Positions 53,220-62,899 of a DNA stretch of 64,000 bases are shown piece after piece. The position numbers were made by a program, and so were the translations under genes. Origin of the DNA: AWTP1-13 sp963770295 (GTDB taxonomy: Bacteria > Pseudomonadota > Alphaproteobacteria > Rhizobiales > Hyphomicrobiaceae); assembly GCA_963770295.1 (NCBI GenBank), contig CAVYPA010000017.1, positions 124,001-188,000 on the forward strand. The letters run 5' to 3'. A model generated the notes under the pieces. It searched no databases, was not told the DNA's origin, and saw only the letters and a list, made by a program, of their open reading frames with translations. Position 1 is the first letter of the stretch; each line of letters opens with the position of its first letter.

Positions 53220-53753
53220 CAGGAGACGGAAAGGGTTGGGGGTGGGGCGATGGCAACCGCTTAGGTGTAGCGCTAACCGGCGCCCATGGCGATCCCATTA
53301 GCATGTGCCATCAAGCGAAAAGGGGCCACGTCTCTCCGGCTCCCGTGGCCCGAACGCAAATGCGCCCGCGATTGCGTCTCGCCTGCTAGCGGCGTCGCCC
53401 CGCACTGTCGCTCAAGTCCCGGCCCCGGTAGCCCCACCCGCCCCAGGCCCGCGCCGCATCGACGCTTCGGTAGGCGGATCGGTAACCCCAAGGTAACAGG
53501 GCGAACCGATAGGCGGGAGAGGCGCAATCGTAGTCGTACAAGTAGCCGCCACGACACCAGGCGGCGCGGAACACCCCGGCGCATTGCTAAAGAGGAATAC
53601 CGCCTTAAAGAGCCGCTCGTTCAGGCGACGTCAAAATCGGTTAACTCGCAAATACCGTGTCAACCCCCCGGCCGGGACCTCGCTCCCCCCAGTCCCCCCG
53701 TGGCGCGACCACCCGTTTCGATCGGCCGGCGACGGGCTTGGTGCGTGGTTGCT
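53220..53753. other. Non-coding gap with a possible small Tyr/Gly-rich fragment
   Basis: A 62-residue frame at 53386-53574 (reverse, GTG start) encodes a Trp/Tyr/Gly-rich stretch (CRGGYLYDYDCASP, WGGWGYRGRD) resembling Hyphomicrobiales small exported proteins, but it has no signal peptide or convincing ribosome site. Nothing else was recognised. Confidence 0.35.
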
Positions 53754-54692
53754 TCAGCCGACCCCATAATAAACCAGCACGAAGAAGACGGTGACCACCG
53801 ACATGACGGTCGAGATGACGATTGTGGGTGACACGGTCTTGACGTGCACATTGTATTGCTGCGCGATGACGTAGGGGTTGGTGCCCACGGGCATCGCCGA
53901 GAGAATAACGGCTGCCTGTGACCACAACGGCTCCATCACAAAGGCGTACGTGACGAGCACGAACGTCAGAATTGGATTGATCACCGCCTTGAGCACCGCG
54001 AGCCAAAGCACTTCGCCAATATTGCCCACGAGCTTGCGACCAACCAGCGATAGCCCCACGGCGAATAGCGCCGCCGGCCCCACGGCCGCAGCCATCAAGT
54101 CAAGATAGTTGCCGATCGCCTTTGGCAGGGGTAGTGCCGTCATCGAATAGAAAATGCCCAATACCGGCGCGACGACCACAGGATTGCGCAATAGCGTGCC
54201 AGCCAACTGCAAAGCCACGCGAAGGGGAGATGATCCTGATGCGCGTGTGGCTTCCAACACCGCGATAGCACTGCTGATGAACAGCACGCTAAAAACCAGG
54301 GCGACAACAATCGGCGGCAGGGCTCCATCCGGGCCATAGGCCGTCAGCAGGAGTGGTAGGCCCATGGCAATGACATTGCCGAACACGGCGGTGAACCCGA
54401 CGATACCCAACGTTGCCATATCGTGGCGAAACCAAAGCCGACCGACGCTCAGTGCGAGCAATAGCGTCAAGCCCGAACCGGCGACGAAGGCACCAATGAA
54501 CGGCCAGTTGAAAGTCTTGTCGATCGGCGCCCGGGCCGAGAAGACGAAAAGCGCCGCGGGAAAGGCAAAGTAGTAGACAAAGCGGGTAAGGGCAGCGGCC
54601 GATTGAGGACCCAACACCTCAAAGCGCCCGGCAAGGTAGCCGGTCAAGATGAGACCGAAGACCGGAATGACCACATTGATGAGGGCGTCCAT
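53754..54692 (-). CDS. AEC family transporter (auxin efflux carrier type)
   Basis: 312 residues from ATG 54692, preceded by GAGGT. Ten helices in the AEC fold: MDALINVVIPVFGLILTGYLAGR, TRFVYYFAFPAALFV, the central GFTAVFGNVIAMGLPLLLTAYG and the C-terminal SAMPVGTNPYVIAQQYNV. AEC carriers export organic acids or amino acid derivatives. It lies 52 bp after the Tat-exported deaminase gene on the same strand; they probably form one operon. Confidence 0.92.
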   Translation of the reverse strand: MDALINVVIPVFGLILTGYLAGRFEVLGPQSAAALTRFVYYFAFPAALFVFSARAPIDKTFNWPFIGAFVAGSGLTLLLALSVGRLWFRHDMATLGIVGFTAVFGNVIAMGLPLLLTAYGPDGALPPIVVALVFSVLFISSAIAVLEATRASGSSPLRVALQLAGTLLRNPVVVAPVLGIFYSMTALPLPKAIGNYLDLMAAAVGPAALFAVGLSLVGRKLVGNIGEVLWLAVLKAVINPILTFVLVTYAFVMEPLWSQAAVILSAMPVGTNPYVIAQQYNVHVKTVSPTIVISTVMSVVTVFFVLVYYGVG

Positions 54693-54744
54693 GGCACCTC
54701 GCTCCCCGCCGAATTTGCGTGACCAAACCGCGGTGCGCCGTCCG

Positions 54745-55221
54745 CTAGCACGAAAGCCTCGGCGCGACCCCATCCTCGGGTGTGGTCTCGTTGTGATAAC
54801 GGCGAATACGTGCCCAATAGAGCGCGCCTTGGCACATGGGACAGGGGGTTGCGGTCGAATACACGTCGCAGTCGGAGAGGTCGCGTCTGTTGAGGCGCCG
54901 CGCGGCATCGCGGACCGCAAGCAGCTCGGCATGAGCGGTGGGATCGCTCTCGAGGACCACATAGTTCCGGCCTTCGCCCACAATCACGCCCTCGCGGACG
55001 ACGACGGCGCCATAACCCTGATCCCCCTCTCTCATCGCTTGGTCCCGCAGCGCCCGGGCCCGCGCAAGGAAGCCCGCTTTGGTCTTCTCTTGCGGCTGAA
55101 CGATCGGGGGGTGCGTGCTCGAGGTTTGCGCATTGCCAGACCGTGCCTGCACAATTTCGGTGATGGGCACCACAAGCAGCGCGGAGAGGAAGGTGCGACG
55201 GTTAGACCTGTGGGACGCCAT
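54745..55221 (-). CDS. Tat-exported CMP/dCMP-type nucleoside deaminase
   Basis: 158 residues. The N-terminus SNRRTFLSALLVVP is a twin-arginine signal (R-R-T-F-L), so the enzyme is predicted to be exported folded. Zinc deaminase motifs: TAHAELLAVRDAARRL (H-A-E, His ligand and catalytic Glu) and ATPCPMCQGALYWARIRR (P-C-x-x-C). The chain ends soon after, shorter than tRNA adenosine or guanine deaminases. Export of a cytidine/guanine-type deaminase is unusual and may supply nucleobase-derived nitrogen from outside. Cotranscribed with the AEC carrier. Confidence 0.88.
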   Translation of the reverse strand: MASHRSNRRTFLSALLVVPITEIVQARSGNAQTSSTHPPIVQPQEKTKAGFLARARALRDQAMREGDQGYGAVVVREGVIVGEGRNYVVLESDPTAHAELLAVRDAARRLNRRDLSDCDVYSTATPCPMCQGALYWARIRRYHNETTPEDGVAPRLSC

Positions 55222-55483
55222 GAGAGCCTCGTAGGATTTGATCAGCGTGCTTCGATCGTGCGTCGGGCGGTAAAGTTAGATGCTTCCGCGCCGCCCGTCA
55301 TTTCCACCCGTTTGGCTTGCAAACCCGATCGCAACGCGCACGGTCAAGCCCAACGCAACCGTGCTCGGATCCCGCCCCGGCCGTCGGGCCCACCGCTTCG
55401 CGCCGGTGGACTTGGCGCGTCGGCAGGAGCGCTGTGAGCTGGCGTAGGCGGGCTCGACGGCCCGGCGCCAACCTGGCGGAAGG

Positions 55484-56812
55484 TCAGGCGTAGCGCGCCA
55501 CCGCACGACTTAAGCCGTCGCGGAAACGATAGTAGGCACCGATCGCCGGAAGCGCCCAGTTTGGGCTGCCGTTGTAGAGCGGAAAATCCGGGAATTCCGC
55601 GAGCTCGAAGCCGCACGTGGCATTGGCGCCGCCGACAATGCGACGTGCCGTCTGGTAGCCAAGGTAGGTCATCATGGCGACGCCGCTGCCGTTGCAGCCC
55701 AGCGCATAATGCATACCGTCCATGACGCCGGTATGCGGGAGCGCGTCCCAGGTGAAGGCAACGTTGCCGGTCCAGGCATGGGTGACGCGGATCCCCTGCA
55801 GCTGCGGGAAGCGATCCAACATAAACCGGTGCAGGATCGGCGCACTGATCGCCGGCGTCACCGGTGTGAACCGCGCGCGTCCGCCGAAGATCATGCGCTT
55901 GTTGTCGGGCGACATGCGATAGTAGCAAAGTACGCGCTTGGTATCGGCGAGCGTGCGGCCCTTCGGGATTAAGCTGCGCGCCAGGTCGGCCGGCAGTTCC
56001 TCCGTGGCGATGATGTGACTGGCGAGAGGAATCAGGCGACGCTTGAGGCGTGGGGTCGTGTCGCCCGTGTAGCCGTTGGTGGCGATGACGAGGTCGCCAG
56101 CCTCGATGGTGCCGCGCGAAGTGGTGATGCGCCAACCGTTGCCTTGCTTGTCGATGCGATCGGCCGCCGCCTTGGCACAAATCGTGATCTTGCGCCGGCG
56201 CGCCGCATCGAGCAGGCCCTTGTAGTAAAGGGCGGGGTGCAGCTTGGCCGAGCGCTCCACCACCATGCCGCCATAGTAGTAGTCGGATGCCATCTCCTCG
56301 CGCTGGCGCTCCCTGGGCACCATGTAGGCGCCCGAATTGGCATCCGCGTTCAAATTGGCGACGCGGCTCTCCTGAAACGTGTAATCCTTGGGTGTCCAGG
56401 CGCCGACGAAGCGACCCTTCTTTTCCCAGAAGCAGTCGATCTTTTCGCGCTCAATCAGGGTCTCGATCAGGCCGAAGGCGTCATGGCCCGACGCCAAGAT
56501 GGCCTTCACCACCGCGGGATCACGCGCCAGCACCTTGCCGGTAAAGCTCTTGCCGATATTCACTCCGCCGCTGACGCCGCCGCCGCTTCGCGTACTGGCG
56601 CCGGCGCCGAGCTCGGCCGCTTCGAGCACACACGCTTCCACCCCGGCATCGGCGAGTTCGATGGCGCAGGAGAGCCCCGCATAGCCAGCGCCGATGATAA
56701 CCACGCGCGCCTGGCGCGGCACGTCGACGAGATCGCCGGCGGCGGGCCGGTAAGCCTCCCACCAATAGGGCAGCGGCTTGAAGTCCTCATGCAGGATGTC
56801 ACGATTGCGCAT
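55484..56812 (-). CDS. FAD-dependent amine oxidase of the DAO family (PuuB/gamma-glutamylputrescine oxidase-like)
   Basis: 442 residues from ATG 56812, with GAGG about six bases upstream. FAD-binding: ARVVIIGAGYAGLSCAIELADAGVEACVLEA (G-x-G-x-x-G and terminal Glu); later STRSGGGVSGG and GDLVIATNGYTGDTTP, with GCNGSGVAMMTYLGYQTARRI near the C-terminus. PuuB/OoxB-like members oxidise gamma-glutamylputrescine or other N-alkyl amines. It is the last gene of the polyamine-type ABC operon (29 bp after the permease), so it probably oxidises the imported amine. Confidence 0.92.
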   Translation of the reverse strand: MRNRDILHEDFKPLPYWWEAYRPAAGDLVDVPRQARVVIIGAGYAGLSCAIELADAGVEACVLEAAELGAGASTRSGGGVSGGVNIGKSFTGKVLARDPAVVKAILASGHDAFGLIETLIEREKIDCFWEKKGRFVGAWTPKDYTFQESRVANLNADANSGAYMVPRERQREEMASDYYYGGMVVERSAKLHPALYYKGLLDAARRRKITICAKAAADRIDKQGNGWRITTSRGTIEAGDLVIATNGYTGDTTPRLKRRLIPLASHIIATEELPADLARSLIPKGRTLADTKRVLCYYRMSPDNKRMIFGGRARFTPVTPAISAPILHRFMLDRFPQLQGIRVTHAWTGNVAFTWDALPHTGVMDGMHYALGCNGSGVAMMTYLGYQTARRIVGGANATCGFELAEFPDFPLYNGSPNWALPAIGAYYRFRDGLSRAVARYA

Positions 56813-56841
56813 CGGGTGCCTCTTTGCGGAAAGCCATCGCA

Positions 56842-57657
56842 TCAACGCAGTATCGGCGCGGTCGCCGGCCGGCGCAGCCTGGTCGCCAAAATCAGCAGCG
56901 CGGAGATGAGGACGATCTGAATGGTGGAGACGGCCGCAACGGTGGGCTCGATCTCGCTCAGGATATTGTCGAACATCTTCTTGGGTAACGTCATGTTGGC
57001 GCCGGAAATGAACATGGCCACCACCAGCTCGTCAAACGAGGTGATGAAGGCCAAGAACGCAGCCGAATAGACGCTGGGCGCCAGGATCGGCAGCGTGACG
57101 GTGCGTACCGCCGCGAGCCTTCCCGCTCCAAGGCCACGGGCGGCAAGCTCGAGATTGACATCGAAATCGCGCAGGCCCGCCAGGAGGACAATGACGACGA
57201 AGGGGAGTGCCAGCACGGTGTGGGCGACCGCCACGCCGTACCACTCCCCGATCAGCCCCAGGCGCGAGAACAGCCCATAGATCGCGATCGACAGCACGAT
57301 GTGAGGGACAATAATGGGGGCGGAAATACCATTCTCGATGAGGGCGCGCCCACGAAATCGCCCGCGCGCAAGGCCAAAGGCGAGAGGCAGGCCGAGCAGC
57401 AGGGCCAACCCGGTGGTGGCGGCACCGATCTCAAGGCTGCGATAGGTGGCATCGATCCACGCCACATCCCCGAAGTAACGGGCATACCACTTGAGCGAAA
57501 AGCCAGGCGGGGGAAACCGCAGGTAGCTGCCGGAGCTGAACGAGATGGGCAACAGCACGAGCAGCGGTAGTATCAGGAAGGCAAAAACAACCCCGCTTGT
57601 CAGGCGCAGTAGGATCCGTCCAACTCCTGCTTTCGCTTGCTTTTTTGGTCTGCGCAT
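56842..57657 (-). CDS. Polyamine-type ABC importer permease (PotC type)
   Basis: 271 residues from ATG 57657. Six helices, with the EAA motif DVNLELAARGLGAGRLAAVRTVTLPILAPSVYSAAFLAFITSFDELVVAMF, typical of spermidine/putrescine and 2-aminoethylphosphonate importers. The N-terminal helix (VVFAFLILPLLVLLPISF) is followed by YLRFPPPGFSLKWYARYF, the standard PotC-like loop. Confidence 0.95.
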   Translation of the reverse strand: MRRPKKQAKAGVGRILLRLTSGVVFAFLILPLLVLLPISFSSGSYLRFPPPGFSLKWYARYFGDVAWIDATYRSLEIGAATTGLALLLGLPLAFGLARGRFRGRALIENGISAPIIVPHIVLSIAIYGLFSRLGLIGEWYGVAVAHTVLALPFVVIVLLAGLRDFDVNLELAARGLGAGRLAAVRTVTLPILAPSVYSAAFLAFITSFDELVVAMFISGANMTLPKKMFDNILSEIEPTVAAVSTIQIVLISALLILATRLRRPATAPILR

Positions 57658-57677
57658 TGCCGTCGTCCCCTGAGGTC

Positions 57678-58565
57678 TCAGTCGCCGAGACGGCGGGCGA
57701 CGCCCTGGTTCAGCAACCAGAATGCCAATAACGTGACCGCCAGCAGGATGACCGACAGGGCGCTGGCAAAGTTCCAGGCCAGAAATTCTCTGACCTGCTG
57801 CTCGATCACCATCGCGAACATCAATACCTTGCCGCCCCCGAGCAGCGCCGGCGTGATGTAGAAACCGAGCGAGACGACGAACACCAGCGTCACTCCGGCA
57901 AGGATGCCGCGTAAGGTGAGGGGAAGATAGATGGTGGTCACCACCCGCAGCGTCGATGCACCAAGGCCGCGCGCCGCCTTCGCCAGGTCGGGGTCGATGC
58001 GCGTCACCGCGCTGTAAATGGGCAGGATCATGAATGGCAGCATCACGTGCACCATGCCAAGGACAACCGCCATTTTGCTGTTCAGCAGCGGCAGCGGCTG
58101 CTCCATGACACCGGTGTCGATCAGCAAGCGATTGATGATGCCATTGCGCCCGAGCAGCACCATCCAGGCATAGGTCCGCACGAGCACGCTGGTCCAAAGC
58201 GGAAGCATGACAAAGGTGAAGCCGATTGCCCGCCAGGCCGGCGTCGTCGTCGCAAGCAGGAAAGCTACGGGATAGCCGATAACCAGGCAGCACACCGTGA
58301 CGATGGCCGCGATCTCGAAGGTCCGAAGCAAGATCGTGGTATAGAGCCCACCGGTCAGCGCCTTTGCGTACCATTCGAGGCTGCCTCCCGCAAAGCTCAG
58401 GGCAAACAGGCGGCCGAGTGGGAGCACGAACAGCAGCAACAATAACGTGAGGGCGGGCAACGTCAGCGCCAGCGTCCCGAACGCAAAGCGAGATCGGCCT
58501 GCCTCCCCGGCGGCGGTGGCAAGGCGCGGCGTGGAAGCTGCCGACGAGAGCGTCATCGCCGTCAC
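57678..58565 (-). CDS. Polyamine-type ABC importer permease (PotB type)
   Basis: 295 residues; GTG 58565 overlaps the ATPase stop by four bases (GTGA). Six helices with LLLFVLPLGRLFALSFAG at the start and the EAA loop DPDLAKAARGLGASTLRVVTTIYLPLTLRGILAGVTLVFVVSLGFYITPALLGG. Partner of the PotC-type permease 20 bp further. Confidence 0.95.
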   Translation of the reverse strand: MTAMTLSSAASTPRLATAAGEAGRSRFAFGTLALTLPALTLLLLLFVLPLGRLFALSFAGGSLEWYAKALTGGLYTTILLRTFEIAAIVTVCCLVIGYPVAFLLATTTPAWRAIGFTFVMLPLWTSVLVRTYAWMVLLGRNGIINRLLIDTGVMEQPLPLLNSKMAVVLGMVHVMLPFMILPIYSAVTRIDPDLAKAARGLGASTLRVVTTIYLPLTLRGILAGVTLVFVVSLGFYITPALLGGGKVLMFAMVIEQQVREFLAWNFASALSVILLAVTLLAFWLLNQGVARRLGD

Positions 58566-59686
58566 TCAACCTCGATCAGCCGCGCATCGGCGGCGTGGAA
58601 CCCGGCAGCGATAGTCTCGCCCGGCCCGTAACGCCGGCTGCTCGGCCCGCTTGGCAGCCGCACGAGGACATCCAATCCCGCTGCCGTGGCTATGCGATAC
58701 TTGTCGGAAACGCCGATATAGGCGCTTTCTGCGACCAGCCCATCGATCCTGTTCACCGTCGCGGGCGCGCCGACAACATTGAGATCGACGAACCGCTCGG
58801 GTCGTACCATGACTCGAACCCGCTCCCCAACGCGCGCCGCCAGTTCGGCCCGGCTCGGCACTTGGATGCTGGGGCCGCCATCGAGGCGAACGCTCAGCAC
58901 CTCGCCGCCGCTGGCCTCGATGCTGCCTGAGAAAATGTTGAACTCGCCGATGAAGTCGGCAATGAAGGGATTGGCCGGGGCCTCGTAAATTTCCAGTGGC
59001 GGCCCAACCTGCTGCAAGCGCCCCTTTGCCAGGACGGCGACGCGGTCGGACATGATGAGCGCTTCTTCCTGGTCATGCGTGATGAAGAGCGTGGTCAGGC
59101 CGAGGCGGCGCTGAAGGCGGCGTACCTCCAATTGCATTTGTTCCCGGAGCTTTCGATCGAGCGCGCCGAACGGTTCATCAAGCAGCAGCAGGCGCGGCCG
59201 GAAGACGGTGGCGCGAGCGAGCGCCACCCGCTGTTGCTGCCCGCCCGAAAGTTGTTTTGGCAGGCGCTCGGCCATACCGCCGAGCTCGACCATCTCCAGG
59301 GCCTCCCCGACCCGCTCGGCGATCTCGCCTTTGCTCATGCCCCGCATGGCAAGCGGATAGCCGACGTTACGGGCAACGTTCAGATGCGGAAACAAGGCGT
59401 AGTTCTGAAACACCATGCCGATATTGCGCCGCGCCGGATCGAGGTCGGTGAGGTCCGAACCATCGACCCGGATGCGCCCAAAGTCCGCGGTCTCGAAGCC
59501 GGCGATCACCTTCAGCAGCGTCGTCTTGCCTGATCCGCTCGGGCCCAGGATGGTGACGAACTCGCCGGCCGCGACCCCAAGACTAATGTCGGCGAGCGCA
59601 ACCACGTCGCCAAATGTTTTGCTCACCCCTTCAATGTCAAGGCGGCCGGCCTGGGCGGCCGCACGGCGCGCAGCCTCATCGCTCAT
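58562..59686 (-). CDS. Polyamine-type ABC importer ATPase (PotA type)
   Basis: 374 residues from ATG 59686. Walker A GPSGSGKTTLLK, signature LSGGQQQRVALARA, Walker B LLLLDEPFGALDRK and switch THDQEEAL, plus the C-terminal TOBE regulatory domain (GEFNIFSGSI; VMVRPERFVDL). The order QNYALFPHLNV is exactly as in PotA/FbpC proteins. Confidence 0.96.
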   Translation of the reverse strand: MSDEAARRAAAQAGRLDIEGVSKTFGDVVALADISLGVAAGEFVTILGPSGSGKTTLLKVIAGFETADFGRIRVDGSDLTDLDPARRNIGMVFQNYALFPHLNVARNVGYPLAMRGMSKGEIAERVGEALEMVELGGMAERLPKQLSGGQQQRVALARATVFRPRLLLLDEPFGALDRKLREQMQLEVRRLQRRLGLTTLFITHDQEEALIMSDRVAVLAKGRLQQVGPPLEIYEAPANPFIADFIGEFNIFSGSIEASGGEVLSVRLDGGPSIQVPSRAELAARVGERVRVMVRPERFVDLNVVGAPATVNRIDGLVAESAYIGVSDKYRIATAAGLDVLVRLPSGPSSRRYGPGETIAAGFHAADARLIEVE

Positions 59687-59750
59687 TTGCACGGGCCAGG
59701 TTTTGCTGAGCGGCCCGTCTGGGCGGGCTTGGTCGCGACGGCGGAACAAA

Positions 59751-60800
59751 TCATGCCTTGGAGAGCATCCACTTATTCCAGCGCTCGCCCATTTCCGCGC
59801 CGTTCTTGGTCCACCACTCCTGGTCGAGCCAGATCTGCTTTTTTAGGTTGTCAGGGAAGAGCGGCAGCAGCGGCTGGATTTTTTCGGCCACATACTGATT
59901 GGACTCCAGGTGCATGCCGGAGTAGCCGAGAACCTCGGCGTTTGCGGCTTGGCGCTTAGGATCGCTCATCAGTGCCAACACTTTCATCGACCAATATTGG
60001 TCCTTGGCGCCCTTCGGCACAACCCAGCTACCCTGTTTCAGGATGCCGCCGCTCCATTCCATTGCGAGCGGCGCCTCCTTGCGAATGAGGTCGTAAAAAC
60101 GCCCGTTCCAGCCAGTCGCCAATACCACTTCTTTGTCGACAAGCAATTGCGCCGGCTGCTGCCCCGTGGCCCACCAAACGTTAATGTGCTTGTGGATCGC
60201 ATCGAGTTTCTTGAAGGCGCGATCGACATCGAGCGGATAAAGCTTGTCGGAAGCCACGCCGTCGGCCATTAGCGCCGCCTCGAGATTATCGACGGGGTGG
60301 TTGCGCAGGCTGCGCGGGCCCGGAAACGAAACCACGTCCCAAAACTCGGCCCAAGACTTTGGCGCTCCCTTGGGGAAAGCATCGGGCCGATAGGCGATAA
60401 CGGTCGAGTAGCAGCTGGGCGAGAAGACGTGGCTCATCTGCGCCTGTGGCTGGAACTTGCTGCGATCGACGATTTTGGCGTCGATCGGTTCCGCCAGGCC
60501 CATCTGGGTTACGCGGTAGCCGTCTTGACCGCCAATCTCAGTAATGTTCCAGACCACGTTGCCGCTCTCGACCATGGCGCGAAGTTTGCCGAAATCGGTC
60601 GGGCTGGTATCGACGATTTTAATCCCGGTATCCTTCTCAAAGTCGTTGAAATAGCTCTGGCGTAGGGAAGCGATCTGGGAGCCGCCGGAGGCGTTGATGA
60701 CGAGCTGCTTTGGCTTGGCTGGCTCCGCTTGCGCACGTCCCTGCGCCGGCAGGGCGAGCAAGGCTGCCGTCCCGACCAGAACCTCTCGCCTCGTCCTCAT
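59751..60800 (-). CDS. Polyamine-type ABC importer substrate-binding protein (PotD/SBP_bac type)
   Basis: 349 residues from ATG 60800, with GGAG six bases upstream. The signal starts MRTRREVLVGTAALLALPAQGRAQA, with a twin-Arg-like RRE. Family features: KQLVINASGGSQIASLRQSYFNDFEKDTGIKIVDT, LEAALMADGVASDKLYPLDVDRAF, QPAQLLVDKEVVLATGWNGR and GSWVVPKGAKDQYWSMK, as in spermidine/putrescine- or thiamine-type proteins. It is the first gene of the five-gene operon. Confidence 0.95.
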   Translation of the reverse strand: MRTRREVLVGTAALLALPAQGRAQAEPAKPKQLVINASGGSQIASLRQSYFNDFEKDTGIKIVDTSPTDFGKLRAMVESGNVVWNITEIGGQDGYRVTQMGLAEPIDAKIVDRSKFQPQAQMSHVFSPSCYSTVIAYRPDAFPKGAPKSWAEFWDVVSFPGPRSLRNHPVDNLEAALMADGVASDKLYPLDVDRAFKKLDAIHKHINVWWATGQQPAQLLVDKEVVLATGWNGRFYDLIRKEAPLAMEWSGGILKQGSWVVPKGAKDQYWSMKVLALMSDPKRQAANAEVLGYSGMHLESNQYVAEKIQPLLPLFPDNLKKQIWLDQEWWTKNGAEMGERWNKWMLSKA

Positions 60801-61318
60801 GGTGCACTCCGTTCGTTGCCAAACCCCAAGGCGGAGAAACCGGCGGTGGCCTCCCGCAGCATGCTTGAGACACTGCATCGCCAGATCCGCTGCGAAGCAA
60901 GGCTTCGCAGCCAGGCAACGGCGCCAGTCCCCGATCTTGAGCCGGCACCACACCTTACCGATCAGGATAGGGCACCCAGCAACGGCCACCGCGTGCGCTA
61001 AAAAAGCGCTCTGTCGAACCCGGCCAAGCACCCGAGATCCCGCAAAACCGGGCAGAGTCGCGGCCGCAGCGCAGCGGTCGCGTTCGCGGCAAGGGCCACC
61101 CTTCGCCCTGGCTCTCGGGGGTATGATTAAAAACGGCAAGGCCGGCGGTGACGCTCTGGTGCGTCGCCGCAACGGCACCGCCGCGGCCGGAGCCTCGCAC
61201 CTTGGGCAACGGCCAGCGCATGCCATGCGCCGCGCACTTTTTGGGCCCAACTTCTACATGGACATCCCCGTCCGCCTGCCCGAAGCTCGCCGGCGGCAGA
61301 AGTGAAGCGTGTGACGGT
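60801..61318. other. Non-coding gap between divergent genes
   Basis: Upstream regions of the polyamine-type operon (reverse) and the DHA2 transporter (forward). No gene or clear repeat was recognised. Confidence 0.45.
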
Positions 61319-62840
61319 ATGAGCAACGGAGCGGGCGAGGGCGGGATATTCAGCCTCAGCGGCAAGCAGTGGTTGACCCTGCTGATGGTGCAGCTCTCCA
61401 ACATGCTGTTCGGCATGACCATCACGCTTGCGAACTTGGTGCTGCCACAAGTGCGCGGCACGTTGTCGACGACCCAGGACGAAATTGCCTGGGTCATTAC
61501 CTTGAACCTGGTGGCCACCGCCGTGGCCACGCCCATGACCGGCTGGCTGTCGAGCCGCTTCGGCTGGCGCAATCTCATGTTTGGGACGGTGCTGGGCTTC
61601 ACCGTCGCCTCGTTCCTGTGCGGTCTCGCCAACAGCCTCGAGACCCTGATCCTTGCGCGCGTGGCGCAGGGGCTGTTCGGCGCACCGATCATGCCCATGG
61701 GGCAAGCCATCCTGCTCGCCACCTTCCCTGCGCACCTGCACGCATTTGCCATCGTCATGTGGGGCGTGGGCGCCGTGTTCGGGCCGGTGGCGGGGCCCAT
61801 CGTCGGCGCCGTCGCAACCGAGGCCTACAATTGGCGCTGGGCGTTCTTCATGATCGTTCCACCGGGCATCTGTGCGCTAACCTGCATCTGGTTCGCGCTC
61901 GCCGACCACACCGGACGGACAAAGGTACACTTCGATTGGACCGGCTTCCTCGCCCTTTCCGCCGCCGTTGTCGCCGCCCAACTGATCTTCGACCGCGGCC
62001 AGCGGCTCGACTGGTTCGAACTCGCAGGAGATCGTGATTTGCACCTTTGTTTGCGCGCTATCGCTGTGGATCTTCGTTGCCCATTGCCTCACCGCCGAGC
62101 GACCCTTCCTCGACCCGCGTCTGCTGCTCGATCGCAACTTCGCCGTCGGCACCATGATCGCCTTCGTCATGGGCATGCTGACATTCACGACCCTGGTGCT
62201 GTTTCCAAGTCTCCTGCACGATCTGCGCGGCTACCCCGACAACGCCATCGGCTTGCTGCTCGCCTCGCGCGGGCTCGGCAATTGGACCGCCTTCTTTTTC
62301 ATCGCCCAGCTGACGCGCGTCGCGCCCAGGACGGCCATCGGTATGGGGCTGGCGATCCAGGCCGCGGGCGGCTTCTGGATGGCGCAATTCGATATTAACG
62401 TCACCGAGTTCGGCCTGTTCTGGAGCCACTACCTGATGGGGCTCGGTCAGAGTGTCGCCTTCACGCCGATGATGGTGTTGGCCTTCGCCACCCTGCCGCG
62501 CCACCGGATCACCGAGGGCGCCGCCGTCTTCACCATGATGCGCAACTTCGGCTCCAGCCTCTTCATTTCACTTGCGGTGATGGTCTTGGTGCGCTCCACC
62601 TCCATGAACTATGCGCGCCTGACCGAGTTTGTGACGCCGTACCGCGAAACGCTGCTCTACCCTAGTCTGCCCACGCCCTGGAGCCTCGACACGGCCAGCG
62701 GCCTCATGCAGGTCGCCAACGAGGTGCAGCGTCAGGCGGCAATGATCGGTTACGTCAACGCCTTCCACGTGATGGCCTGGACGGCCACGCTCGCCGTGCC
62801 CCTGGCATGCCTCCTGCGCACCCGGCCGTCGCTCACTTGA
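61319..62840 (+). CDS. MFS drug exporter, DHA2/EmrB type (one frameshift)
   Basis: About 507 residues joined from ATG 61319. Start QWLTLLMVQLSNMLFGMTITLANLVLPQVRGTLSTTQDEIAWVITLNLVATAVATPMTGWLSSRFGWRNLM is classic DHA2 (14-helix MFS). The frame breaks near 62026: DWFELA runs into a non-homologous tail while EIVICTFVCALSLWIFVAHCL continues in the next frame, so one extra or two missing bases are implied. The second half has the usual VFTMMRNFGSSLFISLAV and conserved final helices. Drug or fatty acid export. Divergent from the polyamine-type operon. No EmrA-type adaptor is adjacent. Confidence 0.82.
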
Positions 62841-62899
62841 GGGTTGCAAGCGGCGCAATTCGGCAAGGCGGCGGTTGCGTTACGGACGGCCTTGCCCCC

